Assembly (NCBI RefSeq): GCF_900102425.1
Contig: NZ_FNBT01000004.1
Location: 310,001-374,000, forward strand
From: Blastococcus aurantiacus
GTDB taxonomy: Bacteria; Actinomycetota; Actinomycetes; Mycobacteriales; Geodermatophilaceae
Reading direction: 5' to 3'
Length of the DNA: 64,000 nucleotides
Shown: positions 52,063 to 61,439 of the stretch, one piece after another
Numbering within the stretch: position 1 is the stretch's first letter
How the letters are laid out: every line of letters starts with the position of its first letter
Translations under genes and position numbers: made by a program
The notes under the pieces: generated by a model
Database searches by the model: none
Told to the model about the DNA's origin: nothing
Seen by the model: the letters and a program-made list of their open reading frames with translations, nothing else

Positions 52063-53262
52063 TCAGGCGGTACGGCTGGTCGCCGCGACGGCGAGCGCGT
52101 CGAGGGCGGCCTTGGCGTCGTGGGACAGCGGGGCGTCGGCGATGGCGGTGCGGGCGCGGGCGGTGCTCTGCGCGATGCGCTGCTCGACCCGGTCGCGGGC
52201 GCCGGTGTCCTCGATCAGTCCGCGCAGGGCCTGGAAGTCCTCCTCGCGGGCCGCGGCGTTGCCGAGCAGCTCGTCGAGCAGCCGGCGGCCGGCCGCGTCC
52301 GCGGCCTCCTCCGCCCAGGCGATCAGCAGGGTCTGCTTGCCCTCGCGCAGGTCGTCGTCGGCGGACTTGCCGGTGACCGTGGGGTCGCCGAACACCCCGA
52401 GGACGTCGTCGCGCAGCTGGAACGCCTCGCCCAGCGGCAGGCCGATGGCGGTGGTGGCCTCGACCACCCGGGGCCCGGCGCCGGCGATGGCCACGCCGAG
52501 CTGCAGGGGCCGCTGGACGGTGTAGCCGGCGCTCTTGTAACGGGCGACGGTGAGGGCGCCCTCGGGGCCGGGCAGGCCACCGGCGGCGCGCAGCAGGTCG
52601 AGGTACTGCCCGGCGGTGACCTCGGTGCGCATCGTGTCCCACACGGCCCGCGCCCGGCTCAGCGCGCCCTCGGAGATGCCCGAGCAGCGGAGCAGCTCGT
52701 CGGACCAGACCAGCGCCAGGTCGCCGACGAGGATCGCCGCACCGGTGCCGAAGAGGTCGCCGTCGCCGTGGAGCGCGTCGGCGGCGTGGCGGGCGGCGAA
52801 GCCGATGTGGGTGGCCGGGCGGCCGCGGCGGGTGACGGCGCCGTCCATGACGTCGTCGTGGACCAGGGCGCTGGCGTGCACGAACTCCAGGGCGGAGACC
52901 GCGCGGAGCACCGCTGCGTCGTCCTCGCCGGACCCGGGGCCGGTGTCGCGGGCGCCGCGCCAACCCCAGTAGGCGAAGGAGGGGCGCAGCCGCTTGCCCC
53001 CGGCGGCCAGTGCGGCGACCTCGTCGACGACGGGGGCCAGGCCCGCGGCCATCCCCGCGAGCGTGGTGCGCTGCCGGTCGAGGAATTCGGTCAGCGCCGC
53101 CTGCACCGCGGCGTGCAACCGGTCGAGGTCCGCGGCGGCCAGCGACGGCGCCGGGTGGGCAACAGCCGCGGCCTGCCGGGTCCTGGTGGTCACCCGGTCA
53201 GTATCGCCCCGCAGCTCCGGACGGGCCGGGCCGGCGAGGCCGGGCAGGATGCTGCCGAACAT
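52063..53262 (-). CDS. crtE: Geranylgeranyl diphosphate synthase (crtE/IdsA-type)
   Basis: 399 residues, trans-isoprenyl diphosphate synthase. First Asp-rich motif VHDDVMD (about residue 139) and second [12 protein letters not shown]. Makes the C20 diphosphate for phytoene; the same slot in M. tuberculosis is idsA2. The ATG at 53262 has GGGAGG 8 nt upstream, preferred over an inner GTG (53193). First gene of the minus-strand crtE-crtI-crtB operon. Confidence 0.9.
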   Translation of the reverse strand: MFGSILPGLAGPARPELRGDTDRVTTRTRQAAAVAHPAPSLAAADLDRLHAAVQAALTEFLDRQRTTLAGMAAGLAPVVDEVAALAAGGKRLRPSFAYWGWRGARDTGPGSGEDDAAVLRAVSALEFVHASALVHDDVMDGAVTRRGRPATHIGFAARHAADALHGDGDLFGTGAAILVGDLALVWSDELLRCSGISEGALSRARAVWDTMRTEVTAGQYLDLLRAAGGLPGPEGALTVARYKSAGYTVQRPLQLGVAIAGAGPRVVEATTAIGLPLGEAFQLRDDVLGVFGDPTVTGKSADDDLREGKQTLLIAWAEEAADAAGRRLLDELLGNAAAREEDFQALRGLIEDTGARDRVEQRIAQSTARARTAIADAPLSHDAKAALDALAVAATSRTA

Positions 53263-53355
53263 GTGTGGGTCCTCCCGGGTCGTCCGTTCGTGCCCTCTTC
53301 GCCGCGACGGCGCAATCCGGATGCGGTCGGTCGGGAGAAAGTGGACGGCCCTCCG

Positions 53356-53361
53356 TACCCT
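53356..53361 (+). promoter_or_regulatory. -10 box upstream of metF
   Basis: TACCCT; 8 nt later is a GTG (53370), the third codon if translation starts at 53364, which suggests that a leaderless message may start at 53370. Confidence 0.45.
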
Positions 53362-53363
53362 CG

Positions 53364-54281
53364 ATGACCGTGACCCAGACCGTGCGTGAGCTGCTGGCCT
53401 CGGAGCGGCCGACCTGGTCCTTCGAGTTCTTCCCGCCGAAGACCCCCGAAGGCGAGCAGCAGCTGTGGAGCGCCCTGCGCGAGCTCGAGCGGCTGCAGCC
53501 CTCGTTCGTGTCGGTCACCTACGGCGCCGGTGGCAGCACCCGCGAGGGCACGGTCTCGGTGACCGAGCGCATCGCGACCGAGACGACGATGACGCCGCTG
53601 GCGCACCTGACCGCGGTCGACCACAGCATCGCCGAGCTGCGGCACGTCGTGAGCCGGCTGGCTGCCGCCGGGGTCCGCAACATCATCGCGCTGCGTGGCG
53701 ACCCGCCGGGCGCTGACCCGCAGGCCGACTGGGTCGCCCACCCCGAGGGGCTGTCGTACGCCGCCGAGCTCGTCGAGCTGATCAAGTCGATGGGCGACTT
53801 CTCCGTCGGCGTCGCGGCGTTCCCGGAGCGGCACCCGCGCTCCCCGGACTTCGACAGCGATGTCGACATGTTCGTGGCCAAGTGCCGGGCCGGTGCCGAC
53901 TTCGCCATCACCCAGATGTTCTTCCGGGCCGACGACTACCTGCGCATGCGCGACCGGGTGACCGACCGGGGCTGTGACGTCCCGATCATCGCCGGGGTCA
54001 TGCCGGTGACCAACGCCAGGCAGATCAAGCGGATCGTGCAGCTGTCCGGGCAGGCGTTCCCCGCCGAGCTCGCCGAGCGGTTCGAGGCCCTCGACGGCGA
54101 CCGGCCGGAGGACAAGGCGGCCGTCCGGGCCTACGGGGTCGAGGTGGCCACCGACCTGTGCCGCACGCTGCTGGACGAGGGCGTGCCCGGCATCCACTTC
54201 ATCACCATGAACCGCTCGACGGCGACTCGTGAGGTCCACGCCAACCTGGTCGGCGCGCCCTCGGTCACGACGGCGGGCTGA
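53364..54281 (+). CDS. metF: Methylenetetrahydrofolate reductase
   Basis: 305 residues if started at ATG 53364 (MTVTQTV); 303 from GTG 53370. [40 protein letters not shown] and the conserved [15 protein letters not shown] enzyme that makes 5-methyl-THF for methionine synthesis. Its 3' end overlaps the convergent hypothetical by 17 bp. Works with SHMT in one-carbon metabolism. Confidence 0.94.
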   Translation: MTVTQTVRELLASERPTWSFEFFPPKTPEGEQQLWSALRELERLQPSFVSVTYGAGGSTREGTVSVTERIATETTMTPLAHLTAVDHSIAELRHVVSRLAAAGVRNIIALRGDPPGADPQADWVAHPEGLSYAAELVELIKSMGDFSVGVAAFPERHPRSPDFDSDVDMFVAKCRAGADFAITQMFFRADDYLRMRDRVTDRGCDVPIIAGVMPVTNARQIKRIVQLSGQAFPAELAERFEALDGDRPEDKAAVRAYGVEVATDLCRTLLDEGVPGIHFITMNRSTATREVHANLVGAPSVTTAG

Positions 54282-54906
54282 CCCGGCCGTCGAGGACCAC
54301 CGCGGCCTTCGCCGCGGCACGGCGGAGGCCCTCGCGCTCGGCGGCGTACCCACCGACGACGCCCACGACGGGCAGGTTGGACAGGGCGCGGTGGCGCCAC
54401 TTGCCCTTGGGGCGGGCGTCGAGGGACTCGTCGATGCGGCCCAGCAGGCGGGCGACCCGCCACACGGTGCGCGCGACCCCGGCCACGCCCCTGCGCTCGT
54501 CGGCGGCGCCGAACGCCTCCTCGCGGTAGGTGCCCTTGCTCCGGGCGAACAGCGGTTCGACCACGGACGCCGGCAGGTCGCGGTCCAGCAGCACGCGGGC
54601 CAGCAGCGCCACCCGCTCGGCAGGCTCCGTCACTCCGTGCTCCCCGGCGACCCCGAGGACGACGACCGACTGCACCGCCGTCCCGACGGTGTTCTGCAGC
54701 GGCAGGAGGTCGGCGAGCTTCCCGGCGAGACGCGGCGCGGCGGAGACGCCGGCCGCCACCCGCGACACCTGGTCGGCCCACCACTGGTCGCGCTCGGCCT
54801 GGGGCAGCGCCGGGGGGCGGCCGAGCCGGGCGGCCAGCGGAGTGGCCAGCCGGTCGACCCGGCGGAGGACGTCGACGACGACGGCGTCACTGATCTGGGC
54901 AGCCAT
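54265..54906 (-). CDS. Conserved hypothetical, EcsC-like
   Basis: 213 residues starting [17 protein letters not shown]. Mostly helical, no clear signal peptide; contains [25 protein letters not shown] and ends with [22 protein letters not shown], a Gly-rich hydrophobic segment that resembles EcsC C-terminal parts. The match is weak. Convergent to metF with 17 bp overlap. No function assigned. Confidence 0.6.
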   Translation of the reverse strand: MAAQISDAVVVDVLRRVDRLATPLAARLGRPPALPQAERDQWWADQVSRVAAGVSAAPRLAGKLADLLPLQNTVGTAVQSVVVLGVAGEHGVTEPAERVALLARVLLDRDLPASVVEPLFARSKGTYREEAFGAADERRGVAGVARTVWRVARLLGRIDESLDARPKGKWRHRALSNLPVVGVVGGYAAEREGLRRAAAKAAVVLDGRVSPPS

Positions 54907-54984
54907 GGCGAGGGGGTGCCCCGAACCGCACCGGCGCACGCGTGAGGTGCGTTCCGGGCCCGGCACGCACCGGCTGGGCGCACG

Positions 54985-54990
54985 TACCGT
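54985..54990 (+). promoter_or_regulatory. -10 box of leaderless promoter
   Basis: TACCGT, 7 nt, then ATG 54998. Confidence 0.6.
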
Positions 54991-54997
54991 GGCCGGC

Positions 54998-56107
54998 ATG
55001 TCGGACCGCGGGCGCGCCGCCGCGCCACGCTGGGCCGCCGTCGGGGTGCTCGTCGCGGTCCTGGTGTCCCTCCCCGCCGTCGTCGGCGCGCTGCCGGTAG
55101 AGGACGCCGACGTCTTCGCCCCCGACCTGCGCGCCGCCGTCCTGGCCAGCGACTCCGTCGGGTACTCCGGCTACGCCGAGTCCGCCGGCGGGCTGGCGCT
55201 GCCCGTGACCGACCAGCTGACCTCGGTGGCCGACCTGTTCAGCGACCGCACGACCATGCGCGTCTGGTGGCGCGGGCCCGCCGACCACCGGGTGGACGTC
55301 GTCACCACCGCAGGCGAGACCGGGGTCCACCGCGACGCCGGCGGCTCTTGGACGTGGGAGTACGAGCGGGCGACGGCGACCCGCACCGAGGCCGCCCCGC
55401 TGGAGCTGCCCGCCGCGCCGGACCTCCTGCCACCCTCGCTGGGCCGGCGGCTGCTGTCGGAGGCGGCGGATGCGGAGCTCACCCGGATCGGCGCGCGCCG
55501 GGTGGCCGGCCGCGACGCGCTCGGGCTCCGGCTGGAGCCCGCCGCCCCGGCGGCCTCGGTCCGCCGGGTCGACGTCTGGGTCGACGGCGACAGCGGGCTG
55601 CCGGTGCAGGTCGAGGTGGTGGCGAAGGGCAGCGACCGGCCGGCGCTGGACACCCGCTTCCTCGACCTCGAGCTCGCCGTCCCCCCGGCGGAGGTGACCG
55701 CCTTCCGGCCACCGCCGGGTGCCACGGCGCGGAACGGCCGGCAGGCCGAGGTGCTCCGCGAGGCCGGCGACCGCGTGCGCCCCGTGGCGCTGCCGCCGGA
55801 GCTGGCCGGCCTGCCCCGGCGGGTGCTGGACGGGGCGCCGCGCGGGATCGGGCTCTACGGCTCGGGCGTGACGCTGCTCGCCGTCGCGCCCGTCCCGGAG
55901 GGGCTCGCACGGGCCCTGGACGACACGCTCGCGCAGAGCCCGGACGCCGTCGTCGACGACGCGGGCGCGCGGATCGCCGCCGGGCCGGTCGGCCTGATGC
56001 TGGTCGAGCCCCCGGGTCGCGGTCCGTACGTGCTCACCGGCACGGTCACCCTTGATGCACTGGTCACCGCGGCCGGCCAGCTGCCCGAGCTGGCAGGCAC
56101 CGGATGA
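54998..56107 (+). CDS. MucB/RseB-like exported protein
   Basis: 369 residues. N-terminal signal-type helix (AAVGVLVAVLVSLPAVVGAL), then beta-rich sequence of the LolA/RseB kind: YSGYAESAGGLALPVTDQL, RVWWRGPADHRVDVVTTAGETGVHRDAGGSWTWEY and VDVWVDGDSGLPVQVEV. Such folds bind lipid or lipoprotein signals. Followed by an ABC exporter (ATGA overlap), so it may act as the exporter's outer sensor or periplasmic partner. First gene of the three-gene operon. Confidence 0.8.
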   Translation: MSDRGRAAAPRWAAVGVLVAVLVSLPAVVGALPVEDADVFAPDLRAAVLASDSVGYSGYAESAGGLALPVTDQLTSVADLFSDRTTMRVWWRGPADHRVDVVTTAGETGVHRDAGGSWTWEYERATATRTEAAPLELPAAPDLLPPSLGRRLLSEAADAELTRIGARRVAGRDALGLRLEPAAPAASVRRVDVWVDGDSGLPVQVEVVAKGSDRPALDTRFLDLELAVPPAEVTAFRPPPGATARNGRQAEVLREAGDRVRPVALPPELAGLPRRVLDGAPRGIGLYGSGVTLLAVAPVPEGLARALDDTLAQSPDAVVDDAGARIAAGPVGLMLVEPPGRGPYVLTGTVTLDALVTAAGQLPELAGTG

Positions 56108-57024
56108 GCGCGGTCATCAGCACCCGCGGCCTGGTGAAGCGGTACGGCCGCGTGCGTGCCGTCGACGGCATCGACCTCGACGTGCAGCAGGGCGACGTCT
56201 ACGGCTTCCTGGGCGCCAACGGGTCGGGCAAGACCACCACCGTCCGCATGCTGCTCGGGCTGGTGCTGCCCACGAGCGGCGAAGTCGAGCTGCTCGGCGG
56301 CCGGATGCCGCGCGCTGGACGCCGGGTGCTGCCGAGGGTGGGGGCGCTGATCGAGGGCCCGGCCTCCTACGGGCACCTGTCGGGCCGGGAGAACCTGCGC
56401 CTGCTGGACGCCTCGGGCCGCGGCGGACCGTGGCGCACCCGCAGCGCCCGCGTGGACGCCGCCCTGGACCAGGTGGGACTCGGCGGCGCCGGGCGCAAGC
56501 CGGTCAAGGCGTACTCGCTCGGCATGCGGCAACGCCTCGGGCTGGCCGGTGCGCTGCTGCGCCGTCCCGAGCTGCTCGTGCTCGACGAGCCCACCAACGG
56601 CCTGGACCCGCAGGGCATCTCGGAGATCCGCGAGCTCCTCCTGGACCTGCACCGCGGCGGGACGACGATCTTCCTGTCCAGCCACCTGCTCGCCGAGGTG
56701 GAGCAGCTGTGCGACCGGGTGGGCGTGCTCGACCGCGGCCGGCTGGTGCTGCAGGACCGCATCCCCACGCTGGTGGCCCCGACCGGGTCGACGGTCGTGC
56801 ACAGCCCTGCGCCCGACCGGGTGCGCGCACTGCTCGACGGGCGGGTCACCGCCGTCGAGGGCGACCGGCTCGTCGTGCGGGGCGAGGACCCCGCCGAGGT
56901 GAACGCGCTGCTCGTGGGCGCGGGCATCCCGGTGACCGGGCTGGCCCTGGACCGGCCGACGCTCGAGCAGGTGGTGCTGGCCGCCGCCGGTACGAGCCCC
57001 GACCGGGTGGAGGTACCGCGGTGA
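56104..57024 (+). CDS. ABC transporter ATP-binding protein
   Basis: 306 residues. Walker A GANGSGKTTTV (about residues 38-48), Q-loop area, signature YSLGMRQRLGLAGALL, Walker B LLVLDEPTNGLDPQG and H-loop SSHLLAEVEQ. Belongs to the DrrA/CcmA-type exporter ATPases. ATGA overlap with the preceding gene, GTGA overlap with the permease. Confidence 0.93.
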   Translation: MSAVISTRGLVKRYGRVRAVDGIDLDVQQGDVYGFLGANGSGKTTTVRMLLGLVLPTSGEVELLGGRMPRAGRRVLPRVGALIEGPASYGHLSGRENLRLLDASGRGGPWRTRSARVDAALDQVGLGGAGRKPVKAYSLGMRQRLGLAGALLRRPELLVLDEPTNGLDPQGISEIRELLLDLHRGGTTIFLSSHLLAEVEQLCDRVGVLDRGRLVLQDRIPTLVAPTGSTVVHSPAPDRVRALLDGRVTAVEGDRLVVRGEDPAEVNALLVGAGIPVTGLALDRPTLEQVVLAAAGTSPDRVEVPR

Positions 57025-57830
57025 TCACGGTCGAGCTGCGCAAGATGTTCCGCCGTCCGCGCACCTGGGCCACCATCGCCGTCCTCAACGCCCTGCCGGT
57101 GCTGGTGGCGGTGCTGCTGGTCGTCACCGACCTGGCGCCGCGGCCCGGCGAGGGTCCGCCGTTCCTCTCGGCCGTCCTGCGCAACGGGTCGCTCTACCCA
57201 CTGGCCGCGCTGGCCATCGTGCTGCCGCTGTTCCTGCCGATCGCGGTGGCGGTGATCTCGGGGGACGCGGTGGCGGGGGAGGCCCAGGCCGGGACGCTGC
57301 GCTACCTGCTCGCCCGGCCGGTCGGGCGCACCCGGCTGCTGGTCGCAAAGCTCGTCGCCGTCCTTGCCTTCGTGGTGGTGACGGTGGTGGTGGTCGCCGC
57401 CGTCGGCTACCTGGTGGGGACGACGCTGTTCGACGCGCAGCCCATTGGCGGCACCTCGGTGTCGGGCACCTCGCTCACGTCCGAGCAGATCACCGGCCGG
57501 ACCGTGCTCGCCATCGGCTACGTCGCGGTGTCGATGCTGGGAGTGGCGGCTTTCGGCCTGTTCTTCTCGACGATGACCGACTCACCGCTCGCCGCCACGA
57601 TGGGGGCACTGGCGGTGCTGGTCACCTCGTCGCTGCTGTTCACCCTGGACGCCGCCTCGCCGATCGCGCCCTACCTGCCGACCCGCTACTGGCTGGCCTT
57701 CGTCGACCTCTTCCGCGACCCGATCCAGTGGCGCGACCTCACCCGCGGCCTGGCGCTGCAGGGCGTCTACGTGGGCGTACTGCTGGCGGCGGCGTGGGCG
57801 AACTTCACGACCAAGGACGTCACGAGCTAG
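57021..57830 (+). CDS. ABC transporter permease (ABC-2 type)
   Basis: 269 residues with six hydrophobic helices. The N-terminal VELRKMFRRPRTW and the cytosolic loop GEAQAGTLRYLLARPVGRTRLLVAKL are the usual ABC-2 permease features (Bcr/NatB-like). Forms an exporter with the 56104 ATPase. Substrate unknown. GTG start overlaps the ATPase stop by 4 nt. Confidence 0.92.
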   Translation: MITVELRKMFRRPRTWATIAVLNALPVLVAVLLVVTDLAPRPGEGPPFLSAVLRNGSLYPLAALAIVLPLFLPIAVAVISGDAVAGEAQAGTLRYLLARPVGRTRLLVAKLVAVLAFVVVTVVVVAAVGYLVGTTLFDAQPIGGTSVSGTSLTSEQITGRTVLAIGYVAVSMLGVAAFGLFFSTMTDSPLAATMGALAVLVTSSLLFTLDAASPIAPYLPTRYWLAFVDLFRDPIQWRDLTRGLALQGVYVGVLLAAAWANFTTKDVTS

Positions 57831-57892
57831 TACCGGACCAGCATCGGTCGCTCCGCTGGCCCAGCGCCGGAATGAGCCGCCTGTCCCTGAGC

Positions 57893-57907
57893 GTCCCACG
57901 ATGGGAC
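57893..57907. terminator. Weak hairpin in the lower-GC gap
   Basis: GTCCCA-CGA-TGGGAC, a perfect 6-bp stem, between the exporter permease and the convergent hypothetical. No T tract. Confidence 0.35.
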
Positions 57908-57958
57908 ATCCCGCGACCAACCTCCGCATTGCTTCGCTGAGGCGGCACGCCCGGGCGT

Positions 57959-58477
57959 CTAATCGTCCGGGGAACCCGCTGACCGAAGAACGGCGTTGCC
58001 CTCCTCAGCGGCCGTTGCCTGGGATTCCTTCACCGCTCGATAGCGGCGATAGCCGACCAGCAACAGGGCGTGCCGGAGTGCGCTGGTGGGCGCTACGAGT
58101 GCTGCCCATAGCGGGGACCGTCCACGGAGAATCACCCCACCGTTCCATCGAGCCGCCGCTGCGGGAGACAAAGTGAGGTAGATGAGGCCTGCGCCGGCCG
58201 CCCATCCGGGGATCTTCCGGTGCTTCAACCGCTGCCATCGCGCAGGCTGACGCACATAGTGCGTCAGGCCCAGCGCCATGAAGGTGTTGAGCAAGGTGAC
58301 CAGTTTGGGGCCTGTTGGCACACCGGACTCGCCGCGTAGACGGCGCGCGACGGGAACGAAGATCGCGGCCGGTGCGCTCAAGAGCGCGACTCTGCGCATC
58401 ACTGAGTGATATGGGGCAAAGCTCTCTATGACAGCAGCGATAGCCGGATCGAGGGGCGCTGTATCTCCGCGCGTCAC
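57959..58477 (-). CDS. Hypothetical membrane protein in a lower-GC island
   Basis: 172 residues from GTG 58477. It shows several hydrophobic stretches (LLSAPAAIFVPVA, VTLLNTFMALGLTHYV, IPGWAAGAGLIYLTL) separated by basic loops. Base composition of the whole segment 57831-58740 is clearly lower in GC than the genes around it and codon third positions use A/T more often, which suggests a recent arrival. A -10 like TACCGT lies 6 nt before the start. I recognise no family. Longer ATG start upstream (58582) gives a Ser/Arg-rich N-terminus. Confidence 0.55.
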   Translation of the reverse strand: MTRGDTAPLDPAIAAVIESFAPYHSVMRRVALLSAPAAIFVPVARRLRGESGVPTGPKLVTLLNTFMALGLTHYVRQPARWQRLKHRKIPGWAAGAGLIYLTLSPAAAARWNGGVILRGRSPLWAALVAPTSALRHALLLVGYRRYRAVKESQATAAEEGNAVLRSAGSPDD

Positions 58478-58631
58478 GGCCGGACGGTAGCTGCTGATGC
58501 GTCGACAGATGAAGCCCGGAGCGACCCCGGCGCTTTCTCGTAGGCTCGGGTTCAGTGAGGCGGATGCCCGCAAGCGGCCCATTCAGCGACACTCGGCGTG
58601 ACTCCGGAGTGATCGGGCTAAGGGCCGAGCA

Positions 58632-58681
58632 ATGTGCGCCCATGGCCGGTTCCCGGGCCGGAACCTGCCTTCAGCGCACAT
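58632..58681. repeat. Nested inverted repeat
   Basis: Outer arms ATGTGCGC and GCGCACAT, inner arms GGTTCC and GGAACC. Shares the TCAGCGCACA sequence with the right repeat of the DUF559 gene (42881-42890). Confidence 0.5.
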
Positions 58682-58740
58682 CGTTCCGGAGGGGCGGTAT
58701 CCCATAGCCGCCTTCGGGGCGATGGTTGCCGTACGCGGAA

Positions 58741-59538
58741 CTAGCTGAGGCGCGCGCAGTCGGCCGGGCCCAGCTCCACGGGCTCGCCGGCCGCCAGCTC
58801 GGCGAGCACCATCTCCTGCACCAGCCCATCGCGCGGGAGGTCGCTGTGCTCCACCTGTGCACCGGCGCAGACCGACTGGACGGGCAGCTCGAGCGCGCCG
58901 CCGAGCCGGGAGCTCTCCGGCGGGACGACCCGGTCCCTGGTGGTCCAGATGGACACCCAGCTCGGCCCCTCCGGCGTCTCGTCGCCGGCGTTCAGCTCCG
59001 CGAGCAGCTCGCTGCCGGGCGCCAGCTGACGGCAGGCGACCGGGCACTGAGCGGGCGCCAGCGCCCCCGCCACCCCGGCGAGGTCGGTGCCGTGGTGCGG
59101 GGAGCCCAGCGTCACCACCCGGCGGACGACGTCGGCGTTGCCGTCGGCGACCCACAGGCGCGCGACGATGCCGCCGGCCGAGAAGCCGACGACGTCCACG
59201 GCCGGGTCGCCGGTGCGCTCCAGAGCGGCGGTCGCCGCGGCGTCCAGCGCGTCGGCGGACGCCGTGAGGTCGCCGGTGCCGTCGCCCGGGAGGCCGACCA
59301 CCGTGGCGTCCCGGCCCGCCGCGGTCAGCCGGTCGGCGAGGAGCTGCAGGGCGCCGGTGGCGCCGCCGTAGCCGGGCACCAGCAGCACCGGGCCGAGCCG
59401 GTCCTGGTCGGCCGGCTGCGGGTCGGCGGCCGAGGGCCGCTGGTGCACGACGCCGGCCAGGACCGCCGCGCCGATCGACGCCAGGGCGAGGACGACGAGG
59501 ACGACGCGTCGGCGGGCGGGGGAGAGACCGGCGAGCAT
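58741..59538 (-). CDS. Secreted or anchored lipase/esterase (alpha/beta hydrolase)
   Basis: 265 residues. N-terminal membrane/signal helix (VVLVVLALASIGAAVLAGVV), LLVPGYGGATGALQLLAD, nucleophile elbow GFSAGG, LGSPHHGTDLAG typical of class 2 lipases, and His in VEHSDLPRD. Probably a triacylglycerol lipase exported to the envelope; Cys residues may form a disulfide. Divergent to the CDP-alcohol transferase. Confidence 0.85.
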   Translation of the reverse strand: MLAGLSPARRRVVLVVLALASIGAAVLAGVVHQRPSAADPQPADQDRLGPVLLVPGYGGATGALQLLADRLTAAGRDATVVGLPGDGTGDLTASADALDAAATAALERTGDPAVDVVGFSAGGIVARLWVADGNADVVRRVVTLGSPHHGTDLAGVAGALAPAQCPVACRQLAPGSELLAELNAGDETPEGPSWVSIWTTRDRVVPPESSRLGGALELPVQSVCAGAQVEHSDLPRDGLVQEMVLAELAAGEPVELGPADCARLS

Positions 59539-59606
59539 CCACCTACTGTCCCTGTTCGGGAGCCGGGCATCACGGTCCGGACCGGCGATGCGGGGGAAGG
59601 GGCGCG

Positions 59607-60296
59607 GTGCTGAACCGGGACGAGTACCTGGCGGCGTGGTCGCGCTGGCACGGGGACGCCGACACGTCCTCGCCGCTGGTGCGCGGGTGGCTGACCCTCG
59701 CCCACACCCTCGCCCGGCCGCTCGCCGGGATGCCGCCGGTGGTCGCGACCGCCGCCGGCCTGGCCGTCGCCGCGGCCGCGGTCGCCCCCGCCGCCGCGGG
59801 GGGCGCCTGGCTGATCGCGGCCGGGCTCCTGGTGGGCCTGTCGGGACTGCTCGACAGCCTCGACGGCGCGCTGGCCATCGGGGCCGGGCGGGCCTCCCAG
59901 CGCGGGTTCGTGCTCGACTCGGTGGTCGACCGGCTCACCGAGGTCGCCTACGCCGGAGCGCTGTGGGTGGCCGGCGCTCCGGGCTGGCTGGTGGTCGTGT
60001 TCGGCGCGCTGTGCTGGCTGCCCGACTACGTGCGCGCCCGCGCCGGGCAGGCAGGCGTGGACCGCACCGGCCCGATCTCACTGTGGGAGCGCCCCACCCG
60101 CGTGGTCATGGCCGCCCTCACCCTCGGCGGTGCCGGCGTGGTCTCCGGTCTCGAGGTGCGCGGCGTGGACGGCGACGTGCTCACGGTGACCAGCGGAGCC
60201 GCCGTGGGCGCTGTCCTGGGCGCGGTGGCCACGGTCCAGCTGGGGTGGTGGCTCCGCTCGGAGCTGGCGGGACCGGAGGGCCCCGGGCCGCGCTGA
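59607..60296 (+). CDS. CDP-alcohol phosphatidyltransferase family protein
   Basis: 229 residues, about six helices, GTG start. The metal-binding motif is visible as LLDSLDGALAIG...GFVLDSVVD (59854-59931): D-x2-D-G, then G-x3-D-x3-D, as in the family. The usual Ala-Arg after DG-x2 reads Ala-Ile, so substrate handling may differ. Likely makes a phospholipid head group from CDP-diacylglycerol; the acceptor is unknown. Confidence 0.8.
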   Translation: MLNRDEYLAAWSRWHGDADTSSPLVRGWLTLAHTLARPLAGMPPVVATAAGLAVAAAAVAPAAAGGAWLIAAGLLVGLSGLLDSLDGALAIGAGRASQRGFVLDSVVDRLTEVAYAGALWVAGAPGWLVVVFGALCWLPDYVRARAGQAGVDRTGPISLWERPTRVVMAALTLGGAGVVSGLEVRGVDGDVLTVTSGAAVGAVLGAVATVQLGWWLRSELAGPEGPGPR

Positions 60297-60461
60297 CGGG
60301 GCACCGTCCGGGGGAAGCGGCGCACCTCATGGCCTCTGGCGGTCCGGGCGGCGCCTACTCTGTTCGGTGCTCGACCCCTCCCGTTCGCCTCTCCGTCACC
60401 CAGGCCCGCCCGCGAGCCGGGGGCCCGTGCCCCTCCGGAGCCATCCCCCCAGGAGCAGCCC

Positions 60462-61439
60462 GTGCCCGTCGTCGTCACCGGGTCCATCGCCACCGACCAC
60501 CTCATGACCTTCCCCGGGAAGTTCGTGGAGCAGTTCGTGGAGGGGCAGATGGAGAACGTCTCGCTGTCGTTCCTCGTCGACGACCTGGTCCAGCACCGCG
60601 GCGGCGCCGGCGCGAACATGGCCTACGGCCTGGGCCTGCTCGGCCTCGGGCCGGTGCTCGTCGGCGCCGTGGGCAGCGACTTCGCCGACTACGAGGCGTG
60701 GCTCAACCGGCACGGCGTCGACACCGGCAGCGTGCACTGGTCGGAGCTCAAGCACACGGCCCGCTTCGTCTGCACGACCGACGCGGCCAACAACCAGATC
60801 GCGTCGTTCTACTCGGGTGCCATGGCCGAGGCCTCGCAGATCGAGCTCGCGCCCGTCGCCCGGCGGGTGGGGGAGCCCGACCTGGTGGTCGTGGGCCCGA
60901 ACGACCCCACCGCCATGGTGCGGCACACGCAGGAATGCCGGGACCGCGGGCTGGCCTTCGCCGCCGACCCGAGCCAGCAGCTGGCCTGGGCCGACGGCGC
61001 GATGATCCGCGACCTGGTCGACGGCGCCGACCTGCTGTTCACCAACGAGTACGAGTCGCACCTCCTCCAGCAGAAGACCGGCTGGGACGCCGACGAGGTG
61101 CTGGCCCGGGTGGGCATCTGGGTCACCACCCGCGCGAAGGACGGCGTCCTCGTGCGCCGCCAGGGCGAGGAGCCGATCGAGGTCATCGCGGTGCCCGAGA
61201 CCAAGCCGGTCGAGCCGACCGGCGGCGGTGACGCGCTGCGCGCGGGGTTCATCGCCGGGCGCATGTGGGGCCTGGGCCTGGAGCGGGCCACCCAGCTGGG
61301 CTCCGCCGTCGCGACCGCCGCCGTGGAGGTCGTCGGCACGCAGGAGTACGACCTGCCGCGGGAGAGCTTCCTCAGCCGCTTCGCCGAGGCCTTCGGCGAC
61401 GAGGCCGCGGCCGAGGTCGCGGCGCACCTGCCCGCCTAG
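60462..61439 (+). CDS. PfkB-family kinase, adenosine kinase-like
   Basis: 325 residues, GTG start. Gly-rich sugar loop HRGGAGANMAYGLGLLGL and C-terminal ATP/anion-hole motif PTGGGDALRAGFIAG, with the catalytic base as the Asp. The N-terminal half (VTGSIATDHLMTFPGKFVEQFVEGQMENVSLSFLVDD) is the actinobacterial adenosine-kinase type (Rv2202c). In M. tuberculosis that gene lies next to asnB; here it is 57 kb away. Substrate (adenosine, ribose or related) remains to be shown. GTG start is not preceded by a clear ribosome site. Confidence 0.85.
   Translation: MPVVVTGSIATDHLMTFPGKFVEQFVEGQMENVSLSFLVDDLVQHRGGAGANMAYGLGLLGLGPVLVGAVGSDFADYEAWLNRHGVDTGSVHWSELKHTARFVCTTDAANNQIASFYSGAMAEASQIELAPVARRVGEPDLVVVGPNDPTAMVRHTQECRDRGLAFAADPSQQLAWADGAMIRDLVDGADLLFTNEYESHLLQQKTGWDADEVLARVGIWVTTRAKDGVLVRRQGEEPIEVIAVPETKPVEPTGGGDALRAGFIAGRMWGLGLERATQLGSAVATAAVEVVGTQEYDLPRESFLSRFAEAFGDEAAAEVAAHLPA

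Noticed and set aside
57831..58740. Prophage or integrative element
   Set aside because: No integrase, att-like repeats or phage genes; only a local drop in GC with one ORF.
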